A DNA stretch of 64,000 nucleotides from Streptomyces sp. SUK 48 (GTDB lineage Bacteria; Actinomycetota; Actinomycetes; Streptomycetales; Streptomycetaceae), in the NCBI RefSeq assembly GCF_009650765.1, contig NZ_CP045740.1, positions 6,982,001-7,046,000 of the forward strand. The letters run 5' to 3'. The position numbers and the translations under genes were made by a program. The notes below the pieces were generated by a model. The model was given only the letters and a program-made list of their open reading frames with translations, did no database searches and was not told where the DNA came from. Positions 1-8,728 of the stretch are shown in pieces (positions within the stretch are counted from its first letter, which is position 1; every line of letters starts with the position of its first letter).

Positions 1-2
1 CA

Positions 3-203
3 CGTGCGTCCGCCGAGTGGACCGACCCGCCGGAAGTCCACCAGAGCGGCCCGCAACGGCTGTGGAACGCCCTCGAACGCATTCGGAACCGGCTCAATAC
101 CGAGGGCGCACTACCGCTACTCGGCGCACGAGTCCGCATCACACCCGACGGTGCCTGCCACCTGTCCCGCGGGAAGTGGCACGCCTGGATGGGCGCGCAT
201 TAG
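3..203 (+). CDS. C-terminal end of a SAM-dependent methyltransferase-like protein (partial)
   Basis: An open frame enters from the left edge and stops with TAG at 201-203, giving 66 residues. The text (SGPQRLWNALERIRNRL, then VRITPDGACHLSRG) resembles the tail of the protein-isoaspartate-methyltransferase-like proteins common in Streptomyces, where a GPxRLWxxxE helix precedes a V/T-T-P-D-G strand. The catalytic domain lies outside the window, so the function is inferred from the tail only. No terminator is visible directly after the stop. Confidence 0.45.
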   Translation, partial: RASAEWTDPPEVHQSGPQRLWNALERIRNRLNTEGALPLLGARVRITPDGACHLSRGKWHAWMGAH

Positions 204-285
204 TCCGGCACGATGGATCACAAGGCCCCGTCTGCGCGTCGTTCCGTGGCGTGCAGACGGGGTCTCGGCGCTTGAGGGAGAACCC

Positions 286-393
286 TTACTTATCCGTGCC
301 CCGTTCAGCGACGAACGAGCCCTTTCCCCACTCAGTGACTACGAGCCCACGCTCACGTGCGATACGCACTGCTCGGCGAGCCGCGCGCTCATC
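286..393 (-). pseudogene. remnant of a GntR-type winged-helix regulator
   Basis: The last 35 codons of this minus-strand frame read like the recognition helix and wing of a GntR regulator: RRAVRIARERGLV followed by VTEWGKGSFVAERG and a stop. Upstream in the same frame the text turns into low-complexity Pro/Arg/Gly sequence with no helix-turn-helix, so the N-terminal part of the domain is gone. It sits between a methyltransferase tail and a small plus-strand gene. Read as a decayed fragment; chance similarity is possible. Confidence 0.35.
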
Positions 394-396
394 TGG

Positions 397-690
397 GTGC
401 TGCGGCTGCTGCTGCCCGCCCACGGAAAGCGCCGAGTCGTCCCTGATGTTCCTCCGGCCATCGCCCTCGTGCCCCGGTCCGAATCCGTCGCCGCGTGGTC
501 CCGCCCATGGCACGGGCCGAGCGCAGACGAAGCGCGGGCAATCTTCCACGCCGAGGAGACGCGTTCGCTCACCCCGGAGCAGCGCGAGCGATGGCAGGCG
601 GTCGCGTTCGCCGAAATCGGTGTCGACTGCGACTTTCCAACCATCAACATCACAGGCGTCCGGAAGTTCCCTCGGAGGGCGGCAGCATGA
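397..690 (+). CDS. small conserved hypothetical protein
   Basis: A 97-residue protein starting at a GTG (VLRLLLPAHGKRR). It has a short basic N-terminus, a Pro-rich linker, then a conserved-looking block (WHGPSADEARAIFHAEE, LTPEQRERW, FAEIGVD). Similar small proteins occur next to regulatory or integrated genes in Streptomyces, but I know of no function. The frame is open further upstream, but that part has no coding character, so this start is preferred. The stop overlaps the next start by 4 bp (ATGA at 687-690), indicating translational coupling. Confidence 0.55.
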   Translation: MLRLLLPAHGKRRVVPDVPPAIALVPRSESVAAWSRPWHGPSADEARAIFHAEETRSLTPEQRERWQAVAFAEIGVDCDFPTINITGVRKFPRRAAA

Positions 691-902
691 CCGCCGCCGA
701 GTTCGTCTCAGCCATGGCCGATCCCATACCCGCGCCCCGCCGGGCCGTGTGCTGCCGCTGTCGTAACTGGACCTACGCCCCGATTCCAGTCCGGTGCGTA
801 CCCTGCCCGAGCGGAGCGGGGATCACCCTGTACGCGTGCCCGAGTCATGCCGTCTTCTTCGGTGTGGGCCCAACCCCCGAGGACGAGATGAACATCCAGT
901 AG
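687..902 (+). CDS. small Cys-rich (zinc-ribbon-like) hypothetical protein
   Basis: A 71-residue protein starting at ATG 687, overlapping the previous stop. It contains a CCRC pair near residue 22, a CxxC motif (CVPC) near residue 40 and a further Cys in YACPSHAVFF. This spacing suggests a zinc ribbon (seen in sequence; function inferred). There is no membrane segment. It forms a two-gene operon with the upstream small gene and is followed by a hairpin terminator. Function unknown. Confidence 0.6.
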   Translation: MTAAEFVSAMADPIPAPRRAVCCRCRNWTYAPIPVRCVPCPSGAGITLYACPSHAVFFGVGPTPEDEMNIQ

Positions 903-918
903 ACCCCACAGACAGCCA

Positions 919-953
919 AGAGCCCCGTTCGGTACCCGCCGGGCGGGGCTTTA
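919..953 (+). terminator. rho-independent-type terminator
   Basis: A GC hairpin, AGCCCCG (921-927) pairing with CGGGGCT (944-950), followed by a short T run, 17 bp after the stop of the Cys-rich gene. Confidence 0.55.
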
Positions 954-1035
954 CCTGTGTCCGGAGTGTGCGTTCCCCGTGTGCACACTGTGATACGGAT
1001 TGGTGATCTTGCAGGATCGCCAGGGGAGGGAAAGC

Positions 1036-1470
1036 GTGAAGCGGAAAACGTGGATCATCACGGGGGTTGCAGTGCTCGCGTTCGGCGGGGTGCTGTCGCT
1101 GTTCGAGGACGAGCCGGACAAGGCGACGGCCGATCCCAAGCCGTCTGCGTCGGCGCCCGCGAAGCAGCCCGAGCAGCACAACGACAAGCCGGCAGAGACA
1201 CCCACAGCGAGCGGCATCCCGTCGCCCGACACGGGGCAGCGCGTGTCTCTGATACGGGCTTTGCGGACCGTGGATGCGAGCCTGGTCGCAAACGAGGGTC
1301 GGGCCGTGGACCGGGCGCGGAACGTGTGCTTGGACGTGAAGGAAGGCAAGCCGGCGGCCACCATCCAGGGCAACGCCAAAGCCCGGTTCGAGGGCGGGAC
1401 GGTCCCGAGCCTCACCGATGACCAGGCGGCCGAGATCGTGACCGCCGTGAAGTCGTCGTTCTGCCACTGA
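1036..1470 (+). CDS. small exported or membrane-anchored hypothetical protein (DUF732-like)
   Basis: A 144-residue protein starting at GTG 1036 with a GGGAGGG Shine-Dalgarno 6-7 nt upstream; an earlier in-frame start at 1000 lacks one. Residues 1-25 hold basic residues and a hydrophobic segment (WIITGVAVLAFGGVLSLF). A 45-residue Pro/Ala/Lys/Glu-rich linker follows, then a C-terminal domain with two Cys (ARNVCLDV and SSFCH), probably a disulphide. This layout resembles the small DUF732 secreted proteins of actinobacteria. It stands alone and is closed by a strong terminator. Confidence 0.65.
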   Translation: MKRKTWIITGVAVLAFGGVLSLFEDEPDKATADPKPSASAPAKQPEQHNDKPAETPTASGIPSPDTGQRVSLIRALRTVDASLVANEGRAVDRARNVCLDVKEGKPAATIQGNAKARFEGGTVPSLTDDQAAEIVTAVKSSFCH

Positions 1471-1479
1471 CCAGACGAC

Positions 1480-1517
1480 AAAGAGCCCCGTTCGGAACTT
1501 GCCGAGCAGGGCTCTTT
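1480..1517 (+). terminator. rho-independent terminator
   Basis: Perfect 9-bp stem AAAGAGCCC (1480-1488) / GGGCTCTTT (1509-1517) ending in TTT, directly after the small exported protein gene. It abuts the broken end of the MocR pseudogene on the other strand. Confidence 0.75.
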
Positions 1518-1556
1518 CCTGCCCTGACCTGGCATCTTCTGAGTTGCCAGGGTGCA

Positions 1557-2449
1557 GGGTCTACCGGCTCCCGGTCGTAGCGGAACTCCGCGTCGTAGTC
1601 GTCCTCGATGACCACCGCGTCGTGCGCGGCCGCCCACGCGGTCAGCGCCAGCCGCCGCTCGGGCCCGAGCCACCACCCCGGTCGGCCACTGGTGCGCCGG
1701 GGCGACGACGACCGCCCGCGCACCGGTAGCCGTCAACTCGTTCACGTCCATGCCGTGTTCGTCCACCGGCACGGGCACCGCCGTCAGATCCGCCGCGGCC
1801 GCCGCCCGGACGGAGACGGGCGAGCCGGGACCCTCGTAGGCCACGCGGCGCACCTCGCTGCGGGCGGGGGCGGCCAGCGTCAGGGACAGGCCCCGCGCGT
1901 CCCCCGAGCAGATGACGATGTGCTCGGGGTCGGCCGCCGCCGCGCGTATCCGGCGGGCGTACCCGGCGACCACCTCGCGCAGCACCGCGCTGCCCCGGGG
2001 GTCGCCGTAGTCCAGCTCGGCCACCGGCATCCGGCGCGCCGCCTCCCACATGGCCCACAGCCAGTCCGGCATCGGAAACGCGCCCAAGTCTGGTACGCCC
2101 CACCGGAAGTCGGCCAGCCGCGACGGCCGCCCCACGGGCCGTCGCGGCCCCGGCGGGGCGGGCGGACGGCGGGCACGCCCCGGTGGCCACCCGGGTGCCC
2201 GAGCCCACCCCGTGCCACCAGATAGCCCTCGGCCAGCAGCTGGGCGTAGGCGTCCTGCACCAGCCCCCTGGACAGGCCCAGCGCGCCCGCGAGTTCACGC
2301 GAGGACGGCAACCGCTCGCCCACCCGCAGCCGGCCGGTGCGGATCGCCTCGCGCACCTGGCGTTCCAGCTGGGACCGCAGGGGCTCGTCACGGTCACGGT
2401 CGACTGCGAAGAGCGGGTCCGACGACGCATTGGACCACTCGGAAGACAT
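1557..2449 (-). pseudogene. MocR-family (GntR/aminotransferase) transcriptional regulator, degraded
   Basis: The N-terminal GntR domain is intact from the ATG at 2449 (LRSQLERQVREAIRTGRL, LPSSRELAGALGLSR, AYAQLLAEGYL). Coding then jumps to a second frame (DFRWGVPDLGAFP, LDYGDPRGSAVLREVVAGYARR, HIVICSGDARGLSL) and to a third (VVIEDDYDAEFRYDREPV). The sequence breaks off before the PLP-lysine region. MocR proteins are about 450-500 residues, so the last third is missing and at least two frameshifts are present. It is divergent from an equally damaged MFS transporter 46 bp away, a usual regulator-exporter pairing. Confidence 0.8.
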
Positions 2450-2495
2450 GGAATTGGAGCTTACCGGTGAGCTGATCGCTCCCTACGGTGCGACC

Positions 2496-3719
2496 ATGAC
2501 CACCACTGATCCGCGGAACTCGGCGTCGCCCACGGCCGCCTCCAAGGACCGGCCCCCGCTGGTGTCGCGCCCGCTGCTGCTGCGCTTCATCAGCGTGTTC
2601 GGCGCGTCGGCGAGCTTCTATCTGCTGCTGTCGGTCGTCCCGCTCTACACCAGGCACTCCGGGGCGGGCGGCGACGGCGCCGGGGCGACCACGGGCGCCC
2701 TGATGCTGGCGACGATCGCAGACGAGGTCGTGGCACCCCGCTTCATCGAGCGCTTCGGCCACCGGGTCACACTGGGCGCGGGCCTGCTCTGATGGGCGTG
2801 CCCTCGCTGGTGCTGACGATGTTCTCCGGCGTCGCCTTAATCACCGTGGTCTGCCTGCTGCGCGGCGCGGGCTTCGCCCTGACCGTCGTCGCGGGCGGGG
2901 CGCTCACCGCCTCCTTCATCCCCGCCGAACGCCGGGGCGAGGAACTGGCGTTGGTCGGCATCGTCTCGGGCTTGCCCTCGCTGTTGGGGCTGCCGCTCGG
3001 CGTCCGGCTGGTCTCCGAGGTGGGGTACGCGCCGGTCGGCGTGGCCGCCGGATTGTGCGTGCTGGCCCCGATCCTGTCCGTACCCGGCCTGCCGGAGAAG
3101 GAGTACCTCGTCGGGCGGCGGATCGGCATCATGACGGCATCCGCGACCGCGCGATATCCCGGCCCGCGGTCCTCCTCGCGGTCACGGCGCCGGTCGCCGG
3201 GATCGTGGTGACCTTCCTGCCGCTCGCCGGCCCTCGGCCTCCGCCGGTCTGGTGGCGGTGGCCCTGTGCGTGCAGCCCGCCAGAGCGGCCGTGGCCAGGC
3301 TGGTGGCCGGCCGCCCGGGCGGCCGCGGGGGCTTCTCCCGGCTGGTGTTCCCGGGCCTCGCGGTGTCCGCCGCCGGGGTGTCCATCACCGCGTACCCCCA
3401 CAGCGCCGTCGCGGTCGTCCTCAGGTGTCGCCGTCCTCGGCGTCGGCTTCGGCATCGCCCAGAACTCCACGGTCACCCTGATGTACTCCCGCGTCCCCGC
3501 CTCCGGCTACGGCACCGTGAGCGCCCTGCGGAACATCGCCTACGACGCCGGCATGGGCGTCGGCGCCGTCTGCTTCGGCCTCCTCGCCCAACAGGCCGGC
3601 TACTCCCGCGGCTTCGTCTGCGCCGCCGCGCTCGTCCTCCTCGCGTTCCCCTCCGCCTGGCGGGACCGGCCGGGCGCGCGGGGGCGGGAGGCCGGGGAGG
3701 CAACGGCTGACATCCGCGA
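2496..3719 (+). pseudogene. MFS transporter, degraded by frameshifts
   Basis: The frame starts at ATG 2496 (SRPLLLRFISVFGASASFYLL is the usual first helix) and stops at 2792. The next helices continue in another frame up to about 3100 (LTASFIPAERRGEELALVG is the loop typical of these transporters). Later helices (GVGFGIAQNSTVTLMYSRV, GTVSALRNIAYDAGMGVGA) are in a third frame. The total span matches a 400-residue major facilitator. The decay parallels that of the divergent MocR regulator, so the whole module looks inactivated. The end coordinate is approximate. Confidence 0.8.
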
Positions 3720-4025
3720 TCAGGCGCTCCCCGAGGACGGCGGCTCTCCGCTTTCCCGGCCCGGTCCCGTGGAAAGGCGTTCGTGCTCGTCCTCCCAGAC
3801 CCTCAGCAGGACTTGGGGGTCGGCGCCACAGGTACGCGCGTACCGGAGGATGAAGCGGCGGGGCGGGAACGCGGCGCCGCTGAGGACCCCGGCGAGGTAG
3901 TCGGCGCCGACCCCGGTCCGGTGCGCCAGGATCTCGTGCTGGAGCCCTGCTTGCCGGCGCACTCGTTCGAGAACGACACCGATGTGCGTGGGACCCGTCA
4001 GCGGGCGGTTGCGTGTTTCGGACAT
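3720..4025 (-). CDS. short XRE-type helix-turn-helix protein
   Basis: About 101 residues from ATG 4025 (MSETRNRPLTGPTHIG); an earlier in-frame ATG at 4064 is also possible and neither has a clear ribosome site. The helix-turn-helix reads VLERVRRQAGLQHEILAHRTGVGADYLAGVL, with a C-terminal Arg/Glu-rich tail. It lacks the DUF5753 sensor domain of the larger XRE regulator at 5907-6863. It is divergent from the DUF397 gene at 4550, so it may belong to a WhiJ/AbaA-type developmental locus. DNA binding is inferred. Confidence 0.6.
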   Translation of the reverse strand: MSETRNRPLTGPTHIGVVLERVRRQAGLQHEILAHRTGVGADYLAGVLSGAAFPPRRFILRYARTCGADPQVLLRVWEDEHERLSTGPGRESGEPPSSGSA

Positions 4026-4064
4026 TGCTGGGCTCCGCTGGGCTCTGGGGACGTGCTGGTTCAT

Positions 4065-4549
4065 GCCTGGAGCTCGGTCAGGGGAGTTGTGCGGACTGGT
4101 TCGGGAATGACGCTAGGCGCGCGAAGGCGCCACCTCTTCCGCTTTCCCGAACCGGGTTCGGCGGAGCGCCCCGGCGACTTCCGCACGGCGGCCTTCAGCG
4201 GCGCCCGACCGGCTGCACGCCGTTCGATTCACATGACGGGTGCGGGAGCCGGACGGATCTGTCGATCACCGCTGCTGAAAGGCTTGTTCGGGCCGCCGTA
4301 CGACAAACGCGCGGCGGTCCGCGTGCGAATTGCCGCCGGCGACTCGCCGCCCCGATCGGGACGCGATCCGGCAGTGCGATGAACCGGTGGTCCGACGGCT
4401 GCACTTGCACGGGCGAGCGACGGCTGAATCGAGACATTGTTGCCTTAAGCACGCATACATCACCGGCTCCGGGGCGATCCTGGAATCGCCGGCCGGGATG
4501 CAATTGCATCTCGGCGACGGGGTGTTCGTTCACCGTGGGAGGAAGTTCG
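4065..4549. other. 485-bp region with no convincing gene
   Basis: Lies between the divergent XRE and DUF397 genes. It contains open frames on both strands but none with recognisable protein text or a start with a ribosome site. The part from about 4430 to 4530 is richer in A/T (CTTAAGCACGCATACATCACC) and probably carries the promoters. No clear operator was identified. Confidence 0.4.
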
Positions 4550-4774
4550 GTGAGGAAGTCGATGTATCGGTCACGGCAGGACGCGGACGACGCCGGCGTG
4601 GTGTGGCGCAAGAGTTCGCACAGTTATCCGGAAGGGGAGTGCGTCGAAGTCGCACAGCCGTCGGGCGCCCAGGTGCTCTTCGACGACTCGAAGGTCCGCG
4701 CGGGCCGCGTGATGGAGGTTTCCACGGCCGCCGCGGTCGCCTTCGTGACCGCCGTGCGCCGCGGTGACATCTGA
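4550..4774 (+). CDS. DUF397 domain protein
   Basis: 74 residues, starting at GTG 4550 with GGGAGGA 6 nt upstream; the in-frame ATG at 4562 is an alternative. The diagnostic DUF397 text is complete: VWRKSSHSYPEGECVEVA near residue 16, then VLFDDSKVRAG and AAAVAFVTAVRRGDI. DUF397 proteins are small partners of XRE-DUF5753 regulators in Streptomyces (WhiJ-type loci) and affect development and antibiotic timing. Here the likely partners are the XRE genes on either side (3720-4025 and 5907-6863). Confidence 0.85.
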   Translation: MRKSMYRSRQDADDAGVVWRKSSHSYPEGECVEVAQPSGAQVLFDDSKVRAGRVMEVSTAAAVAFVTAVRRGDI

Positions 4775-5021
4775 GGCGACGGCAACCAGCGCCGGGCGCG
4801 CCGCCCGCTTCCGCGAGCGGCGCGCCCGGCCGCCGGAGTCGTCACGGCCTACCGGTGTCCCGGCCGGGTCGAGTGGTCGGGCGTGAAAGATTGCTGACGC
4901 TCCATCAAATAAAACGAGCGGCTCTGGACATCACCGGTAACAGGCCAGTATGGATAGGGATAATGCAAGTGCATTCCGTCCCTGACGGGGCGGATGATCA
5001 GCGGATACCTGGGGGTGTGCC

Positions 5022-5858
5022 GTGGCGGAACAGCCTGTGCCTGGACAAGGACAGGACGGTACGAACACGGACTTAGGGCAGGACAGGGCCCACAGTGCAC
5101 GCATGTACGACTACTATCTCGGCGGAAAGACGAATTACCTCGTGGACCGGGAGGCCGCCCAAGAGGTGATCCGGGTCTTCCCGGCGATCGAGACCGTCGC
5201 GAAGGTCAACCGGGCCTATATGCACCGGGCCGTCCGCTATCTCGCGGAACAGGGGATCCGGCAGTTCATCGACGTGGGGACCGGCATCCCCACCTCGCCC
5301 AACCTCCATGACGTGGCACAGGAAGTCGCCCCGGACTGCCGGGTCGTCTACGTCGACAACGACCCCATCGTCCTGGTCTACGCCGACGAGCTCCTCGACG
5401 GGACCCCCGAGGGGCGGACGGCCTACGTCCAGGCCAACGCGACCAAGCCGGACGAGGTGTGGGCCGCCGTACGGGAACGGGGCATCCTCGACCCCGAACT
5501 CCCGGTCGCCCTCAGCCTGCACGCCCTGATGCACTTCGTCACGGACTCCCAGGAGCCGTACGACATCGTCAGGAGTCTCCTCGAACCACTGCCGTCAGGC
5601 TCGTACTTGAGCCTGAGCCACTGCACCGGAGAGTTCGACCCCGAAGCCTGGCAGGCGATCATCGACACCTACGCGGAGGCCGGCACCTCCGTCCAGGTGC
5701 GCGGCCGGACGGAGGTGCGGCGCTTCTTCGACGGCCTCGAACTGGTCGACCCGGGCGTGGTCCTCGCCCACCAGTGGCACCCGCGGCCCGGCAGCGGACC
5801 CGGGGTGCTCAGCGAACGGCAGGTGTCCCTGTACACCGGCGTCGCCCGCAAACCGTGA
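5022..5858 (+). CDS. DUF574-family SAM-dependent methyltransferase
   Basis: 278 residues from GTG 5022. The family signature is near residue 25 (SARMYDYYLGGKTNYLVDREAA), followed by FIDVGTGIPTSPNLHDVAQ (SAM-binding loop) and VVYVDNDPIVLVYADELL (acidic end of strand 2). Length and motifs match the SAV2177/DUF574 methyltransferases that are highly multiplied in Streptomyces and usually sit near XRE-DUF5753/DUF397 genes, as here. The substrate is unknown. No upstream partner is close enough to share a transcript with certainty. Confidence 0.88.
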   Translation: MAEQPVPGQGQDGTNTDLGQDRAHSARMYDYYLGGKTNYLVDREAAQEVIRVFPAIETVAKVNRAYMHRAVRYLAEQGIRQFIDVGTGIPTSPNLHDVAQEVAPDCRVVYVDNDPIVLVYADELLDGTPEGRTAYVQANATKPDEVWAAVRERGILDPELPVALSLHALMHFVTDSQEPYDIVRSLLEPLPSGSYLSLSHCTGEFDPEAWQAIIDTYAEAGTSVQVRGRTEVRRFFDGLELVDPGVVLAHQWHPRPGSGPGVLSERQVSLYTGVARKP

Positions 5859-5906
5859 CCGACGCGGTGCGGCGGAACGCGGTGCCCGGCGCGGACGGCC
5901 GACGCC

Positions 5907-6863
5907 TCAAGGGGCCGGCAGTCTCCGGTACATGCGCGCCAGGTCATTGAGTTTGCGGCGCGCCGCGTCCGGCCCCAGCCCCTTGAAGCGCAGCTCGTCG
6001 AAGACGACCTCGCGGTGGTCCACCAGTTCCTCGTCCTGGATGAACAGCCCGCCGTCCAGGTTCTCCGCGTAGGCGACCTTGGGCACCCGGCCCTCGAAAT
6101 CGAAGATCGTCGTGGTGCCGAGCTCGACCGGCAGATCGGAATGACGCGCCGGATCGACCAGTCGCAGCTGGTAGTTGCGCCGCTCGGACAGGCCGGCCAG
6201 ATGCTCCATCTGGCCGGCCATGATCCCTGGGGAGCCGACGCGATTGAGCAGCGCGGCCGTGTGGACCACGATGATCAGCTTCTTGCCCGCGGCGGCCTCG
6301 AACCTCGCCTGCCGCTCCTTGCGCAGCTCCAGCAGCGCGTCATGGGTGCCGGGCGCGCCGCGGCCCCGCCTGATCAGGGCCTCGGCGTAGGCCGGTGTCT
6401 GCGCCAGGCCATGCAGCAGATCGCTGCTGTACGCCTTGATGCGCGTCGCCATGTCCTCGAAACTGATCACCGCCTGGAGGTACGGCTGCGCCACGGCCGA
6501 CCATTCCTGCCACCACGTCGGCTGGTTGGCGATCTCGGCGAGTTCGAGGAGGACGCCCTGTTCCTTCCCGCTCCCGATCTCGTACACCACGAAGAGCCGC
6601 AGCAGGTCCTTCTCCTTGAAGTGGTGCATGCCGCTCTCGATCCGGCTCAGCTTCGAGGAGGAGCAGCCCATCCGGCGCGCCACCTCATCCTGTTTCAGGC
6701 CGAGTTGATGGCGCCGGCTCCGCAACGCGTGCCCGAGCAGCATCCGGGGCGCGGACGGAACGGCCTCGTCCTTGAGATAGCGCACCGTGCCCCGGCGGCC
6801 CGGCCGGTCCCCGCCGCTCCCGCCCTCGGCCGGCCCCGGGAGCCCTGCTATCCGCCTGATCAA
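5907..6863 (-). CDS. XRE-family regulator with DUF5753 domain
   Basis: 318 residues from TTG 6863, chosen because GAGGAGGG lies 4 nt upstream; the frame extends to 6929 without a ribosome site. An extended N-terminus leads to a helix-turn-helix at about 55-105 (LRSRRHQLGLKQDEVARRMGC, SSKLSRIESGMHHF). The DUF5753 ligand-like domain fills the rest (YLQAVISFEDMATRIKAYSSDLLHGLAQTPAYAEALI). This is the WhiJ-like regulator class. It converges on the DUF574 methyltransferase gene, with 48 bp between stops. Confidence 0.85.
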   Translation of the reverse strand: MIRRIAGLPGPAEGGSGGDRPGRRGTVRYLKDEAVPSAPRMLLGHALRSRRHQLGLKQDEVARRMGCSSSKLSRIESGMHHFKEKDLLRLFVVYEIGSGKEQGVLLELAEIANQPTWWQEWSAVAQPYLQAVISFEDMATRIKAYSSDLLHGLAQTPAYAEALIRRGRGAPGTHDALLELRKERQARFEAAAGKKLIIVVHTAALLNRVGSPGIMAGQMEHLAGLSERRNYQLRLVDPARHSDLPVELGTTTIFDFEGRVPKVAYAENLDGGLFIQDEELVDHREVVFDELRFKGLGPDAARRKLNDLARMYRRLPAP

Positions 6864-7134
6864 CGTTCCCTCCTCGCCTCTACCAGTGGGACTGCCCGCG
6901 CCCCCGTCCCGCGGGGACCCATAGTGCACAGCCTCGCGCCTCGCGGAGACCGAATCACCGGAAAACCCGGATCGGCACGGATGTCCACCCGCGTACGGCC
7001 CTTACGGGCACTCACCAGGAGAAGACGAAGCGGGCGTCGTGGTCAACGTGGCGACCCCTGGCGGGAGTTGGCGCGCGGCGCGATCGGCGGATATGGGCGG
7101 GAGGCCGACGGGGGCCCGGAGGTACCCTCCCGCG

Positions 7135-7599
7135 GTGACCTCACCTGCCCGGCCCCTCGTGGCCCCCGACTTCGTCGTACCGCCGCCGCCCGCCACCGAC
7201 CGCTTCCGGCTGGAACCCCTCGGCCCCCGGCACAACGCCGCGGATCACGCCGCCTGGACCTCCAGCATCGCCCACATCCGCGCCACCCCCGGCTTCGCCG
7301 GCCGCTCCTGGCCCCCCTCGGAGGGCATGTCCCTGGAGGCCAACCTCGACGATCTCCGCCGGCACGCCGAGGACTTCGACCACCGCACCGGCTTCACGTA
7401 CACCGTCCTGTCGGTCCCCGACGGCGATGTCATCGGCTGTGTCTACATCTACGGCTCACGCCAGGACCCCGACGTCACCGACGTCCGTTCCTGGGTGCGC
7501 GCGAGCCATGCCTCCCTCGACGCCGGGCTCCATCGCGTCGTCAGTGACTGGCTGGAGCGCGCGTGGCCCTTCGAGCGGGTGGCGTACGCCCCTCGCTGA
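7135..7599 (+). CDS. GNAT family N-acetyltransferase
   Basis: 154 residues from GTG 7135 (VTSPARPLVAPDFVVP). The text FRLEPLGPRHNAADHAAWTSS, then FTYTVLSVPDGDVIGCVYIYGS and VRSWVRASHASLDAGLHRVVSDWL is the shortened GNAT fold seen in many Streptomyces acetyltransferases, with DGDVIGCVYI as the beta-4/5 hairpin. The protein ends on the short strand WPFERVAYAPR. The substrate is unknown. It stands alone; the next gene is on the other strand and ends 78 bp away. Confidence 0.75.
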   Translation: MTSPARPLVAPDFVVPPPPATDRFRLEPLGPRHNAADHAAWTSSIAHIRATPGFAGRSWPPSEGMSLEANLDDLRRHAEDFDHRTGFTYTVLSVPDGDVIGCVYIYGSRQDPDVTDVRSWVRASHASLDAGLHRVVSDWLERAWPFERVAYAPR

Positions 7600-7676
7600 G
7601 CCACCGCGCCGAAGGATCGCCCGTGAACCGCGTTCCCGGCGGCGGGTTCTGCCGGGGCGCGGATCAGCCGCGCGCC

Positions 7677-8573
7677 CTACTCCGCCGCTTCCTCCCGGAG
7701 GCGGCGGCTCCGGGCCCGCCGGACGAGTGCCGTGCCCGCCGCAGCGGCGAGGAAGACACCGCCCGCGGTCCAGGCCAGAACACCGGTGCGGGAGTACGTC
7801 CCGAGGGTGTGGGCCGCCTGGTCGGTGGAGCACGCCTTGCCGGCCGAGGCAGCGGTGACGCGCAGGCGCGCCCATGGCCGGGCCGGGTCGCTCAGCCGGG
7901 AATCGTGCCGGTAGACGACGTAAAGGCCGGGCTTGGTACCGCACTTGAGCGTGGCGGTGGCGGTCAGGACGGCCCTGGCGCCCCGCAGCACGGGCCGGTC
8001 GGCGAACGCGCGGGAGGTGAGGCTGATGTCCCCGTCCGCACCCTCGTCGTCGTTGTCGGTGACGGTGACGCGGCTGCCGGCCCGGAAGGCGCGCACGTCC
8101 CATTCCGACTGGGGCCAGGTGGAGTCCGGCGCCCAGCGCTCCTCCCGGGGCGGCGCGGGCAGGTGCCGCACCCTGTCGCGACAGGCCCGGCGCGCCTCCT
8201 CGCCGACCGGTCGCACCCGCACCCGCGCCCACCGGAGCGGGTGTTCGTCCGGGCCGGTGTCTCCGGCGCCGCGCCGGGTGACCGGCAGGACGCCGGGCCG
8301 GGCGTCGCAGGCGATGGTGACGGTGGTGGTCAGCAGCGGATGCATCATGCGCAGCGTGCCCGTCGCCACGAACGCGGACGAGTGCAGGGTGTCCCCGTAC
8401 GCGGCCTCGCCGGACCGGGCGTCGACCGTCAGCGTGTCGCCGGGCCGCACCGGGGTGACGCTTCCGTACGTGAGCGAAGGCGTGGACGGCGCGGCCGAGG
8501 CGTGGCCGGCCGCCGCCAAGGGCAGCAGGAGGGGGAGGGCCGCTGCCCACAGGGTCCTGCGGAGTCTGTCCAT
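7677..8573 (-). CDS. exported membrane-anchored hypothetical protein
   Basis: 298 residues from ATG 8573. Residues 1-27 are a Sec signal peptide (MDRLRRTLWAAALPLLLPLAA, cleavage near ASA-A). The body is beta-rich with three to four Cys (VTIACDARPGVLPV, RRACRDRVRH, LKCGTKPGLYVVY, KACSTDQ) and two similar halves, each with an xCxxxPGLYVV-type strand. The C-terminus has one membrane segment (GVLAWTAGGVFLAAAAGTALV) followed by RRARSRR, so the domain sits outside the cell, anchored at its end. Function unknown; adhesion or binding is possible. It is divergent from the protease gene. Confidence 0.7.
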   Translation of the reverse strand: MDRLRRTLWAAALPLLLPLAAAGHASAAPSTPSLTYGSVTPVRPGDTLTVDARSGEAAYGDTLHSSAFVATGTLRMMHPLLTTTVTIACDARPGVLPVTRRGAGDTGPDEHPLRWARVRVRPVGEEARRACRDRVRHLPAPPREERWAPDSTWPQSEWDVRAFRAGSRVTVTDNDDEGADGDISLTSRAFADRPVLRGARAVLTATATLKCGTKPGLYVVYRHDSRLSDPARPWARLRVTAASAGKACSTDQAAHTLGTYSRTGVLAWTAGGVFLAAAAGTALVRRARSRRLREEAAE

Positions 8574-8728
8574 CGCCTGTGCCTTGTCTTTCTTCCGACG
8601 CCGTGTCAGCCGGCGCCGCCGCTCGGTATGCTGATCCTCTTCGTGGCGAACATATGTGCGATATATGCGCTTTCAACGGTCCGGTATCGCTCACCGTTCG
8701 GCTCCCTCCTAGACGGAAAGACACCTTG

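Noticed and set aside
951..2135. A 394-codon minus-strand frame.
   Set aside because: Only its first half (MocR text) is real; the rest reads through the terminator and antisense to the small exported protein gene, as expected after a frameshift.
4195..4611. A 138-codon minus-strand frame between XRE and DUF397.
   Set aside because: No ribosome site, no recognisable domain, and it overlaps the DUF397 start and likely promoters.
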